A stretch of DNA of 64,000 nt from Chloroflexota bacterium. GTDB taxonomy: Bacteria > Chloroflexota > Anaerolineae > Anaerolineales > Villigracilaceae. Of the stretch, positions 19,109-28,312 are shown one piece after another. Under the pieces are notes generated by a model. It ran no database searches. It had not been told where the DNA came from and saw nothing but the letters and a program-made list of their open reading frames with translations. The first letter of the stretch is position 1. The number at the start of each line of letters is the position of its first letter. Position numbers and translations under genes: made by a program. The DNA lies in NCBI GenBank assembly GCA_029782225.1, contig JAKOVF010000178.1, positions 24,557 through 88,556 of the forward strand. The letters are read 5' to 3'.

Positions 19109-20761
19109 GTGTCTTTTGTTATCAAGTGCATTGATTGCGGTTACGCCGCTCAATATTATCCTACGTCAACCAACTGTCCGCGCTGCAACAGCCAGTGGCG
19201 GGAAGCAGTCTATGAGTACGATGAAATCGCAAAGACCTTCCTGACGCAGCTATCATCACGGCCGTTTAATCTGTGGCGCTATCAGGAATTGCTGCCAATT
19301 CGAAATCCTAATCTCATGCTGACGCTGGGCGAGGGCGGCTCTCCTTTGATCCGTGCCATTAATTTGGGGATGATGCTGGGTTGTCCCAATATTTATATCA
19401 AGGATGAACGTCAGGGCCCGACAGGCTCATTTAAGGATCGACAGGCTGCAGTCACGATCGCAGCGCTGAAGGAGGCGGGAATCACTGAAATGGTGGCAGC
19501 CTCCACCGGAAATGTCGCCATCTCCTATTCGGCTTATGCATCCCGGGCAGGAATGAAACTCTGGGCTTTTGTGACCAGTCTGGTTCCCGCTATGAAAATG
19601 CGCGAGATTGCCTTGTATGGTAGCCAGGTCATCAAGATCACCGGCTCCTACGACCAGTGCAAACAGGTGGCGCAGGAATTTGCCCGCCAGCGGGGACTCT
19701 ATCAGGATATGGGCGCACGTACGACCACATCCATTGAGGCGATGAAGACCATCGCATTCGAGATCGCCGAGCAGTTGACTGCAGCACAAGGCCCAGGCGA
19801 AACTGCTCCCTGGCGCACGCCAGATTGGTACGTGCAGGCGATCAGTGGCGGTATGGGTCCATTGGGCGTCCACAAAGGCTTCCGCGAACTACAGCAGATG
19901 GGATTCATTGATCGCATCCCGGCGTTTGCTCCCATTCAAGCCGACGGGTGCTCCCCCATGGTGGACAGCTGGAAAAAAGGACTGGAGACAGCCGAGCCCG
20001 TGATATCCCCCAATACACACATCGAGACCCTTGCCACGGGCGATCCCGGACGCTCCTATCAACTGCTGCGGAAGATTGTCGATTCGAACAACGGTGTGTT
20101 CGAGAGCGTAACTGATGAGGAAGCGTTTCGAGCTATGCACGTTCTGGCAAAGATGGAAGGGATCTCTGCTGAGCCCGCCGCCGCCACCGCTTTTGCGGGT
20201 TTGTTCAAGCTGATCCGTGCGGGCATTATCAAGTCAACGGATACTGTCGTAGTTAATTGCACCGGGCACACAATGCCCGCTGAACAATACGTACTTGGTG
20301 ATAACTGGTCACGTGATGTCAAGTTCCCCTCGCGTGACGAAACGCCTCAGGAGGGCCTGCTGGCTGCTCTGACACAAGTTGCGCCGGAACGCTTCCCGCG
20401 CGTGGCGATTGTAGAGGACACAGCTGAAGCACGTCGCTTGATCCGTCGCATCCTGCAATCGCAGGGCAATTTCACGATCATGGAAGCATCCAATGGCCGT
20501 GAAGGTCTGGAAATGATCCAACGCGAACTTCCGGACCTGATCATCCTCGATCTGATGATGCCCGAGATGGATGGCTTCGCCGTACTGGACACGCTTCGCT
20601 CGAAGCAGGAAACTGCTGCCATTCCCGTCATTGTTGCTACCGCCAAGGAACTGACACCGTCCGAAAAGAGCCGGCTTGGGGGACAGATCCAATCACTGAT
20701 GCAAAAAGGTGATTTCCTCAACGATGAGTTCCTGGAAGAAGTAAAGGCTTTGATCAAATAG
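19109..20761 (+). CDS. Threonine-synthase-like PLP enzyme fused to a response-regulator receiver domain
   Basis: 550 residues from a GTG start with GAGGAG upstream. An N-terminal zinc ribbon (C7, C10, C23, C26) and a fold-II PLP domain (about 40-420) match threonine synthase: GEGGSPL, then GPTGSFKDR with the PLP lysine K109, ASTGNVA, and a glycine-rich phosphate loop ISGGMG. Residues about 429-550 are a CheY-like receiver: acidic pair in VAIVEDT, phospho-acceptor D481 in ILDLMMPEMDG, and the conserved Lys after the fourth strand. Threonine synthases do not normally carry a receiver. It starts 21 nt after the hybrid kinase, so phosphorylation by that kinase is a reasonable guess. It may be catalytic, or a repurposed ligand sensor. 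Confidence 0.9.
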   Translation: MSFVIKCIDCGYAAQYYPTSTNCPRCNSQWREAVYEYDEIAKTFLTQLSSRPFNLWRYQELLPIRNPNLMLTLGEGGSPLIRAINLGMMLGCPNIYIKDERQGPTGSFKDRQAAVTIAALKEAGITEMVAASTGNVAISYSAYASRAGMKLWAFVTSLVPAMKMREIALYGSQVIKITGSYDQCKQVAQEFARQRGLYQDMGARTTTSIEAMKTIAFEIAEQLTAAQGPGETAPWRTPDWYVQAISGGMGPLGVHKGFRELQQMGFIDRIPAFAPIQADGCSPMVDSWKKGLETAEPVISPNTHIETLATGDPGRSYQLLRKIVDSNNGVFESVTDEEAFRAMHVLAKMEGISAEPAAATAFAGLFKLIRAGIIKSTDTVVVNCTGHTMPAEQYVLGDNWSRDVKFPSRDETPQEGLLAALTQVAPERFPRVAIVEDTAEARRLIRRILQSQGNFTIMEASNGREGLEMIQRELPDLIILDLMMPEMDGFAVLDTLRSKQETAAIPVIVATAKELTPSEKSRLGGQIQSLMQKGDFLNDEFLEEVKALIK

Positions 20762-20867
20762 TTAACCCGGAAAGATCATCCTCCGGATGCGTTGGAAGAA
20801 TTATGGCATCTAAAGGATGATATGTGACAATACTTGTATTCACCTTTGTCCTGGAAAGCTGAGTTCG

Positions 20868-21815
20868 GTGCATAGAAAACAAGCCGCAGGTATTCTGGCC
20901 GCATTTAGTTCGGCATTCTTCCTTGGCCTCGCGCCAGTCCTTGGCAAACTCGCAATTAGCCAGGGGTTCTCACCTCTCGCTGTGGTCGCGCTCCGGACGA
21001 GTCTCGCAGCCGGTGCATTGCTGGTGCTCGTCCTCATTTTCTATCGCCCATTCCTATATATTTTTCCGGTCGGCCTGATCGGATGCGCGCTGGCCGGTAT
21101 CATCAATGGCCTGGGGTCCCTGCTATATTACCTGGCACTTGAGAGGCTGGATGCCAGTGTAGGACAGCTTCTGTATTCCCTCTATCCCTTTTTTGTAGCA
21201 CTCTGGCTCGTGTTGGATCATCAGCCACCTACCCGCCTCACTTTTTTTCGGGTAGGACTTGCCTCGATTGCAGTACTGCTCCTCACAAATGTGCCTGGCA
21301 AGGCGTCTGATCCTATTGGTGTACTGATGATGGTCGGCGCTGCCCTGCTTTATGCGATGCATCTTCCCATCAATCAACGTGTGCTGTACGAGGTCCCGGC
21401 TCCTACTGTCACTCTGTATACTTTGCTGGCAATGAGTGCGGTGGTCGTACCGGTTTACTTTCTATTTGATCGCCAGTGGCCGGCGACGCATGCACCATGG
21501 ACTCCAGTGCTGGGCCTGACCCTGGTTACTTTTTCTTCGCGATTGGCCCTCTTCTTTGGCGTAAAAAAAATCGGCGGCATGCAAACCGCCTTGCTGGGAC
21601 TTGGAGAGCTACTGGTGGCTATCGTATTCAGCCATCTGTGGCTGCGGGAAAGCCTGACTTCGCTTCAGTGGCTGGGAGCGCTCGGACTCGGCCTCAGCCT
21701 GGTTCTCGTTATGTGTGAAAAAACAACGCCTGTGCATTTTGGCAGCAAGACTGGCTGGCTTTCATGGATCCGCGCTCCAGACCTGCCAAAAGATGTATTT
21801 GGACCGTACGAATAA
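20868..21815 (+). CDS. EamA/DMT-family transporter
   Basis: 315 residues from the GTG at 20868, chosen because GGAAAG lies about 9 nt upstream and the first helix then begins at once; the ATG at 20817 has poor spacing. About ten hydrophobic helices form two five-helix EamA repeats, with the typical GLAPVLGKLAI start and a LGALGLGLSLVLV last helix. Members of this family export or import amino acids, sugars or other small metabolites; the substrate cannot be told here. It ends at a strong bidirectional terminator. It lies 106 nt after the signalling operon and may be co-transcribed. Confidence 0.88.
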   Translation: MHRKQAAGILAAFSSAFFLGLAPVLGKLAISQGFSPLAVVALRTSLAAGALLVLVLIFYRPFLYIFPVGLIGCALAGIINGLGSLLYYLALERLDASVGQLLYSLYPFFVALWLVLDHQPPTRLTFFRVGLASIAVLLLTNVPGKASDPIGVLMMVGAALLYAMHLPINQRVLYEVPAPTVTLYTLLAMSAVVVPVYFLFDRQWPATHAPWTPVLGLTLVTFSSRLALFFGVKKIGGMQTALLGLGELLVAIVFSHLWLRESLTSLQWLGALGLGLSLVLVMCEKTTPVHFGSKTGWLSWIRAPDLPKDVFGPYE

Positions 21816-21849
21816 TGATGAGTCGATCATGAAATAATCAGGGGATCCC

Positions 21850-21886
21850 AAAACAAGGTGCGAGCCTCGGCTCGCACCTTGTTTTT
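21850..21886. terminator. Bidirectional intrinsic terminator
   Basis: A perfect 17-bp inverted repeat, A4-CAAGGTGCGAGCC and its complement, is separated by only TC and flanked by A-run and T-run. It lies between the convergent EamA gene (+) and response-regulator gene (-), so it can stop transcription from both sides. Confidence 0.92.
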
Positions 21887-21919
21887 AAGTATTCATTCGA
21901 CTTTCGCCAAACACCAATC

Positions 21920-22654
21920 CTATTTTTCCCCTTCATAGACGTAGCCGGTACCGCGCACGCTCGCCACACGCTCAGAAAGTGAGGGGAATTGATCAAGCTT
22001 GTGGCGTAACCGGCTGACCAGCGGCCTCAGGATCTCGGGGGCCTCCCGCTGCGAAGTATCATATCCCTGCACGAGCAGCACCAATTCACGATGGGAGAAT
22101 ACCTTTCCCTCATTCTCCATCAGAATCCGGAGCAGACGTCCCTCGGCAGGCGTAAGATGCTCCACTTTGTTTTTCTGGCGGATGTGCCTGCGCGAGAGGT
22201 CGACGGAGGTTCCATCCTTTAGCGTAAAGACGGTGATCGCTTCGTCTGAGTCCATTGCTTCACCGCTGCTACGGACATGTGTCCGCGCCGCGCGGCGCGC
22301 CAGGCCTTTCTTTACGCTGGCAATGACCTGGGCCGGCGAGGCCGGCTTCAAGAGATAATCATGAATTCGTAAACGGAGCGCCTGGATGGCCGTTTCGGTT
22401 GAGCCGAAGGCTGTCAATAAGATCACTTCCGTTTCCGGCGAGACCTGGTTCACAACCTGAATGACTTCCAACCCGTCCATGCCCGGCATACGAAGATCAA
22501 CGATCATCAAATCCACCGGGTGGGTGCGGACGTATTCCACCGCAGCCTGTCCATTCGGCGCGGACATCACGTTGTGTCCTTCCAACTTCAAGATATCGGT
22601 CATGGACTGGCGTGCAACCGGTTCATCATCGACGACAAGAATATTGGACTTCAT
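21920..22654 (-). CDS. OmpR-type response regulator
   Basis: 244 residues. The N-terminal receiver (1-120) has the DDE acidic pocket, phospho-acceptor D53 in IVDLRMPGMDG, T in LLTAFGS and K in LLKPAS. The C-terminal winged helix (about 150-244) has the OmpR/PhoB pattern LTPAEGRLLRILMEN, a recognition-helix region and a VRGTGYVYE hairpin. It is the last gene of a three-gene - strand operon and overlaps the preceding kinase gene by 4 nt (ATGA), so it is the likely DNA-binding output of the two kinases upstream. Target genes unknown. Confidence 0.93.
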   Translation of the reverse strand: MKSNILVVDDEPVARQSMTDILKLEGHNVMSAPNGQAAVEYVRTHPVDLMIVDLRMPGMDGLEVIQVVNQVSPETEVILLTAFGSTETAIQALRLRIHDYLLKPASPAQVIASVKKGLARRAARTHVRSSGEAMDSDEAITVFTLKDGTSVDLSRRHIRQKNKVEHLTPAEGRLLRILMENEGKVFSHRELVLLVQGYDTSQREAPEILRPLVSRLRHKLDQFPSLSERVASVRGTGYVYEGEK

Positions 22655-24240
22655 TTGGTTCCTCCTAATGGCAAGAATAATCTAAAACAGGCTCCTGGGC
22701 TCCGTTCCGGAAGCAGTTCAAGCAAACCGCCATGGGCGGTCATGATATTGTAACTCACAGTGAGTCCCAGGCCGGTGCCACGATCCTTGGTGCTGAAAAA
22801 CGGCTCGAAGATTTCCTTCTGCTTCTCTGCTGGGACGCCCGGCCCTGTGTCCAGGAACAGAAGCTCGACGCCGTCAGTGAGCGACCTTCCGCTAATTTTC
22901 AGAACTCCACCACCGGGCATGGCGTCCATCGCGTTCAGGATCAGATTGATGAACACCTGCTGTAACTGATTGCTTACCGCAACGATGCGCTTCAATTTCG
23001 TCGGGAAATCGAATTCCACTCTGACGCGGCTTTCGTTCAGCTGCTTTGACATTAAGTTAACAACGTAGTGCAGCAATTCCACAAGGTCCAGTTCACGTTG
23101 CGCGGTGGAACCGGGACGATAGAAATCCAGCATACGCTGAACAGTGATCATCAAGCGCTCAAGTTCGGTGCGCGCGAGGTCGAAATATTCCTTCCGCTTT
23201 TCGGGAGGTAAATCATCGCGGCCGGCAAGATGCAGGCAATTTTGCACAGATTGAAGGGGATTATTCACCTCATGTGCAATCGAAGCACTCATCCGCCCCG
23301 CCGTTGCCATTTTTTCCGCCTGCAACAGGGCTTTCTGAGATTCCTCCACTTTTCGGACGTAGTCCAGTTGTTCGGCATAAAGCCGCGCGTTCTCCATGGC
23401 GACCGCAGCCTGCCGCGCCAGGATCTGAAACAGTTCCAGATCGGAGTCCCGGAAAGGCGGTTCACCCGCGTTACGCGCTGCGTAGAGAACAATGCGAAAG
23501 TTCGGCCGTGTGATCGGCAGGAGAATCACGGCACCCAGCCCAAGGTCCGTAAGAAGCGATTTCCCGAAGGCGCTGCCCGGGCCGCTGCTGTTGATGATGA
23601 GCGGAGAACCAGATGAATCAACCTGCTTGATCAGGCCATTTACGTTTTCCTCCTCATCATGGAGGAGCACGCCCTGCGAGGCTGAAAGATGCAAGGATTG
23701 ACTCGAGTTATCCTTCTGGTAAAAGGCGGCGTGTGCACAATGCATGTGACCTCGAATGGCATTTACCACGAGATCCGGCAGCTTGTCGCGCCGAGTTTCC
23801 GAAAGCAGGGACTCCGTGACCGAGAAGAGCGGACGTAAGGCTTGAGTCCGCGCGGCGTCTCGCTTCTGCTGATGGTCTGCAAAAGCCTGACGCACGGCAT
23901 CCACCAATTCCTGCCCTTGACCAAACGGCTTGAGAAGCAATCCGTCGACACCTTGACGCAGCGCACGGATTGCAGTTTCAACGGTGCCGTGGCCGGTCAT
24001 GATCAACACCGCTGCATCAGGCTGAAGACGCTGCGCGTGCTGTATGACTTCAAATCCATCCACCTCCGGCATACGGATGTCCACTAAAAGGAGATCAATG
24101 GCCTGCTGGCCGAGATAGGCAACTGCCTGGCGCGGATCCGTGTAGGTTTCCACTTCATATCCGGCACGCATGAGCAGGCGTTTGCAGAGCAAAGCAATAC
24201 CGGGTTCGTCATCGACGACAAGGATGAATGGTTTTTCCAT
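22651..24240 (-). CDS. Receiver-GAF-histidine kinase
   Basis: 529 residues. Order: receiver (1-120, D54 in LLVDIRMPEVDG), GAF (about 140-285, ending AMENARLY), short coiled coil, HisKA with H323 in IAHEVNNPLQ, and HATPase with NLILNAMDAM, LDTGPGVP and GTGLGL boxes. The HEVNNP form of the H-box is the NtrB-like type. The N-terminal receiver suggests that it is itself a phosphorelay target, perhaps of the kinase encoded just upstream. Transcribed between that kinase (3 nt gap) and the OmpR-type regulator (4 nt overlap). No membrane segment. Confidence 0.92.
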   Translation of the reverse strand: MEKPFILVVDDEPGIALLCKRLLMRAGYEVETYTDPRQAVAYLGQQAIDLLLVDIRMPEVDGFEVIQHAQRLQPDAAVLIMTGHGTVETAIRALRQGVDGLLLKPFGQGQELVDAVRQAFADHQQKRDAARTQALRPLFSVTESLLSETRRDKLPDLVVNAIRGHMHCAHAAFYQKDNSSQSLHLSASQGVLLHDEEENVNGLIKQVDSSGSPLIINSSGPGSAFGKSLLTDLGLGAVILLPITRPNFRIVLYAARNAGEPPFRDSDLELFQILARQAAVAMENARLYAEQLDYVRKVEESQKALLQAEKMATAGRMSASIAHEVNNPLQSVQNCLHLAGRDDLPPEKRKEYFDLARTELERLMITVQRMLDFYRPGSTAQRELDLVELLHYVVNLMSKQLNESRVRVEFDFPTKLKRIVAVSNQLQQVFINLILNAMDAMPGGGVLKISGRSLTDGVELLFLDTGPGVPAEKQKEIFEPFFSTKDRGTGLGLTVSYNIMTAHGGLLELLPERSPGACFRLFLPLGGTK

Positions 24241-24243
24241 AAT

Positions 24244-26841
24244 CTAAATTGGGAGCCAGACCTTGAAAGCAGATCCTTCGCCGGGATTCGAATCGACTTC
24301 GATTGTGCCGCCGTGATCGGTCACGATACCATACGTTACAGAAAGCCCCAGGCCGGTTCCACCAACGTCGCCCCTGGTCGTGAAGAATGGCTCGAAGATG
24401 CGATCCTTGTCCTTGGACATAATCCCTACGCCGCTGTCACGAACAGTCATGGTGACCCAGGCACGGTCATCGCGCCTGCAAGTGGACGTCGAGACTAATA
24501 GCTCTCCGCCGCCGGGCATCGCCTGCAGCGCATTGTGAATGAGGTTCAGCAGCACCTGTTTCATCTGATTGCGGTCGATGGAAACCCACGGCAGATCCTC
24601 TTCCAGCTCAAGCGCCAATTGAGCGCCGTTGGTACGAATGAGGTGATTGGTTAGCGCGATCACATCTTCCACCACCTCATTCAAATCCGCGCGGGTGCGG
24701 GTGCGTTCACCCTGCCGCGAGAAATCAAGCAGCCGGCGGACCACGTCGCTGGCGCGGCGCGCTTCACGCAGAACCATCTCTAGTTCCTGCCGCTGTTGAG
24801 AATCCTCGGGCATTTCATCCAGGACCAATTCAGAAAAGCCAGTGACTGTAGTCAGCGGATTGTTCAATTCGTGCGCGATACCGGCTGCCATCTCGCCGAC
24901 CGCAGCCAGCTTAGCGGCCTGGATCAAACGGTGTTCGGCATCCTGCTGGGCTTCCATGCGCGCTTTCAGCTCGATTTCAGTTGTTCGCAACTGGCGGACA
25001 AGCTCCTGCAGCCGCTGATATTGGTCCGCGCTGGAAACCACAGAAGCAAGAATACCACCCAGAGACTCAAGCGCCATCAAGTCATTATTTGAGAATGTAT
25101 TATGATTTGCGCTTTGAACATCGATGATACCGAGTACGCGGTCACCATCTTTGATCGACACGCAGACTTCCGCGCCGGCATCCCAGCCTTTGATCGCTTT
25201 GTAATACTTGTCCCGGCTTGTATCGTTGACCAGAATACTTTCGCCCGTTTTCAAGACGCGGCCTGTGATGCCATCCACTGCCGAGAGTCCCATCTCGGCC
25301 AGCGCGCGCTTGACGACCTCCGGACGCGTCCCACCGAATCCCTGAATGGTAGGCCTGAGGTCATCATCCAGAAGCATGACCATTGCCAGTTCATATTTGA
25401 AATATTGCGCAAGGAGATCGGCCGTGATTTGCGCGACACCGGGCTTATCGGTCAAGCCGATCACCTGCTGCACCACTTCGTGGATCAGGCCAAGGCTGCG
25501 CGCCCGCCCCTCGGCCTCCTCACGCAGGCGGCCATACTCCACCAGTCCGGCCATGTGGCTGCCAATGACAACCATCAAATGCTCATCATATTGGCTAAAC
25601 GCCTTCGTCCGCGTACTTTCTATGGAGAGCACACCGATGGATTGACCGCGGTATTTGAGCGGAACGATCAGCGCTGAACGCGCTTCTGGATGAATCGGTG
25701 AGAAATCATTCGCCGGTACATCGCTCACACGTCTCAACTTCCCTTCCCGCAGGATAGGCTGGATCGGATGACCTGTCAGAGCGACACTTACGATCGTCAA
25801 TTTGCCATCCAGGGGACGATAATCGCGCAGTAAACGCCCATCGGTGGAAAGCAGATAGAGGACAATCAACTCCGTCCCAAAAGCACGGGAAAGCAAAGCG
25901 AAAACACGCCGTGCAATCTGGTCAAGGTTTTGTGCAGAGGAGACTGTCAGCACAAAATCGTTCAACATGCCGAGCCGGCGCAGGTGCCCGGTCATCTCAG
26001 AAAATGTCACCACCACTTCCACCGAAGGGGCGACCCGCGCAGCCAGGTCACGCAGTTCCTGCCATTCAACCGAGGAGAAATCCTTTGCGCGCCAGACGGC
26101 TACTGCACCGATCAGCCGCTGGCCAATGACCAGCGGAAAGCAGGCCCAAACCTTCGTGCTCGATTTGAGGGAGGCTTGAGGAATATCCTCCCAGTTTGAC
26201 AGGCCGCGATGCACAGCCACATCGGCAAGGGAACGGTTCAGTCTTCTCAGCACCGGCGATGTATCAATTGGAAGGGAAAGCCCTTTGGCCTTCGGATCAT
26301 TCCACTCGGCGAGGATATCCAGCGATTCGCCGCGTCTGATCGCAAGCCAGGCGCCATGACACGCAACCATTTGCACAAATGAATTGAGAATCTTTTCGAG
26401 CGCGACCGGCAATTCGTAGGCGAGACCAGTTTGAAGGTCCGGCAGGAACGTTTGAGAGACCGCCACGGCACGGCTCGAAACCAGGGAGGCGACCAGCCTC
26501 CAGGTCCGCTGAGCCTCCGGGGTCTGCTCATCGGCACCAACCAGAATTGCCTGGGAAGTTCCCGCAATGGGGAAGGCAAAGATACGCCCAACACCCCATT
26601 TACTTTCCTCTGAGAGTGAGCTTGAGCGGATGTGCCCCCCGGTCAGCGCGCCGCACAGCCAGGTATCCATGGTGGGCCGGTTGAAATAAGTTGCGAGCAG
26701 GATCTGGGCTGGCTTCGTCAGGCGATAGGTCGCGCGGATCGTCCAGTTGCCGCCGGCGCGTTCGGCTAATACCGCCCATCCCGCCCCGCTTAACTGTGCC
26801 GCATCCCTGAGTTGTGCTTCAATTCCTTGTTCTTCAGCCAT
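24244..26841 (-). CDS. Multi-GAF histidine kinase (NtrB-like)
   Basis: 865 residues, soluble. Several GAF-like domains fill residues 1-620: a weak one about 1-130, one about 130-280, and two clear ones about 290-440 (ending VEYGRLREEA) and 455-610. A coiled coil leads to HisKA with H657 in IAHELNNPLTT and an HATPase with NLIHNALQAM, VRDSGVGI and GTGLGL. First gene of the three-gene - strand operon and divergent from trmFO across 130 bp. No ribosome site is obvious before the ATG. Stimulus unknown; the many GAFs point to small cytoplasmic ligands or redox. Confidence 0.92.
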   Translation of the reverse strand: MAEEQGIEAQLRDAAQLSGAGWAVLAERAGGNWTIRATYRLTKPAQILLATYFNRPTMDTWLCGALTGGHIRSSSLSEESKWGVGRIFAFPIAGTSQAILVGADEQTPEAQRTWRLVASLVSSRAVAVSQTFLPDLQTGLAYELPVALEKILNSFVQMVACHGAWLAIRRGESLDILAEWNDPKAKGLSLPIDTSPVLRRLNRSLADVAVHRGLSNWEDIPQASLKSSTKVWACFPLVIGQRLIGAVAVWRAKDFSSVEWQELRDLAARVAPSVEVVVTFSEMTGHLRRLGMLNDFVLTVSSAQNLDQIARRVFALLSRAFGTELIVLYLLSTDGRLLRDYRPLDGKLTIVSVALTGHPIQPILREGKLRRVSDVPANDFSPIHPEARSALIVPLKYRGQSIGVLSIESTRTKAFSQYDEHLMVVIGSHMAGLVEYGRLREEAEGRARSLGLIHEVVQQVIGLTDKPGVAQITADLLAQYFKYELAMVMLLDDDLRPTIQGFGGTRPEVVKRALAEMGLSAVDGITGRVLKTGESILVNDTSRDKYYKAIKGWDAGAEVCVSIKDGDRVLGIIDVQSANHNTFSNNDLMALESLGGILASVVSSADQYQRLQELVRQLRTTEIELKARMEAQQDAEHRLIQAAKLAAVGEMAAGIAHELNNPLTTVTGFSELVLDEMPEDSQQRQELEMVLREARRASDVVRRLLDFSRQGERTRTRADLNEVVEDVIALTNHLIRTNGAQLALELEEDLPWVSIDRNQMKQVLLNLIHNALQAMPGGGELLVSTSTCRRDDRAWVTMTVRDSGVGIMSKDKDRIFEPFFTTRGDVGGTGLGLSVTYGIVTDHGGTIEVDSNPGEGSAFKVWLPI

Positions 26842-26955
26842 AAGATTATCAATGCTTCATGACAGTTGAGAATTCCCGAAAACACCAGTACGGGCTTCTG
26901 AGAGTTGTTTCGTCATCTACAGGTTATGAGCAAATTATACAGCAGGGGCAGATGG

Positions 26956-26961
26956 TACAAT
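26956..26961 (+). promoter_or_regulatory. Candidate -10 box for trmFO
   Basis: TACAAT lies 10 nt before the trmFO ATG. No good -35 is seen at 16-18 nt and no ribosome site lies before the start, so the transcript may be leaderless or nearly so. Weak evidence from position and similarity only. Confidence 0.3.
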
Positions 26962-26971
26962 AGCCCCGCAT

Positions 26972-28312
26972 ATGGCCCATCTTATCGTTGTTGGTGGCGG
27001 GTTGGCCGGGAGCGAAGCCGCATGGCAGGCCGCCGAGCGTGGACTAAAGGTCGCGCTATACGAAATGCGGCCGGTTCTATCCACCGGCGCACATCAAACG
27101 GCGGACCTTGCAGAGCTGGTCTGCTCCAACTCGCTTGGCTCCAACCTCCCCGACCGCGCCTCCGGCGTGCTGAAAAATGAATTGCGTAGACTGGGCTCGA
27201 TGCTCCTGCAATGCGCCGAGGCTGCAGCGCTGCCTGCGGGCGGAGCGCTCGCTGTAGACCGCGAGGGATTTGCACGACTTGTAACCGAAAAAATCCAGAA
27301 TCATCCGAATATCCAGGTCATTCGCGAAGAGGTAAAGGAAATACCACAAGCGCCGGTCATCATCGCCAGTGGGCCCTTGACTTCGGAGAGTCTCTCAAGA
27401 TCGATTGCTGCTCTGAGTGGTGATGAGCATCTGTTTTTCTTCGATGCCATCGCTCCCATTGTCCACGCCGCATCGATCAATATGCAGATCGCCTTTCGGG
27501 CTTCGCGTTACGGCACAGGGGAACAGGATGAAGGCGATTATATCAACTGTCCTTTTACAAAAGATGAATATTACAGCTTCGTGGCGGCACTCGAAACTGC
27601 CGAGCGGATCGAACTGCGTTCCTTCGAGGAAGCCATCCGCACCGGCGTCAAAGCGGGTCATTTTTTTGAGGGCTGTCTGCCCGTAGAGATCATTGCCGAG
27701 CGCGGGGTCGATTCGCTTGCATTCGGTCCGATGCGCCCGGTCGGTCTGCGAGATCCGCGCACCGGACGCCGCCCATACGCCATTGTCCAACTCAGGCAGG
27801 ATAACCTTGCGGGCAGTTTATATAACCTCGTTGGCTTTCAAACCAATCTGAAATACCCTGAGCAGAAGCGCGTCTTTCGCATGATCCCCGGCCTGGAGAA
27901 TGCCGAGTTCGAGCGTTATGGTCAGATGCACCGCAACACCTTTATTGCTGCTCCAAAATTACTTCGTCCCACGCTGCAGCACATCAGTCGCGAGGATTTG
28001 TTCTTTGCCGGGCAACTCACAGGCGTGGAAGGATATATGGGCAACATTGCCACCGGACTGCTGGCAGGCCTCAATGCGGCAAGGCTCTATCATAACGAGG
28101 CATTGCTCACCCTGCCAAAAGAGACGATGCTCGGCGCGCTCGCACATTATGTAACGCATGCAGCCCTCAAAGATTTTCAGCCAATGAAGGCTAATTTCGG
28201 AATCCTGCCGCCGATCGAGGTCGACGGAAAATCCGGCAAGCGTCAACGCGGACAGGCACATGCAGAGCGTGCACTCCTGGCGCTGGAAACTTACTTGAAT
28301 GAACATCACTAA
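26972..28312 (+). CDS. trmFO: Methylenetetrahydrofolate--tRNA-(uracil-5-)-methyltransferase TrmFO
   Basis: 446 residues, the usual length. TrmFO uses FAD and 5,10-methylene-THF to make ribothymidine at position 54 of tRNA. The N-terminal FAD motif is [13 protein letters not shown], followed by the family segments [16 protein letters not shown] and ALAVDR, and C-terminal [12 protein letters not shown]. All the diagnostic blocks are present. It overlaps the next gene by 14 nt, although the two have no known functional link. It depends on folate one-carbon units, as does the methyltransferase cluster downstream. Confidence 0.97.
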   Translation: MAHLIVVGGGLAGSEAAWQAAERGLKVALYEMRPVLSTGAHQTADLAELVCSNSLGSNLPDRASGVLKNELRRLGSMLLQCAEAAALPAGGALAVDREGFARLVTEKIQNHPNIQVIREEVKEIPQAPVIIASGPLTSESLSRSIAALSGDEHLFFFDAIAPIVHAASINMQIAFRASRYGTGEQDEGDYINCPFTKDEYYSFVAALETAERIELRSFEEAIRTGVKAGHFFEGCLPVEIIAERGVDSLAFGPMRPVGLRDPRTGRRPYAIVQLRQDNLAGSLYNLVGFQTNLKYPEQKRVFRMIPGLENAEFERYGQMHRNTFIAAPKLLRPTLQHISREDLFFAGQLTGVEGYMGNIATGLLAGLNAARLYHNEALLTLPKETMLGALAHYVTHAALKDFQPMKANFGILPPIEVDGKSGKRQRGQAHAERALLALETYLNEHH

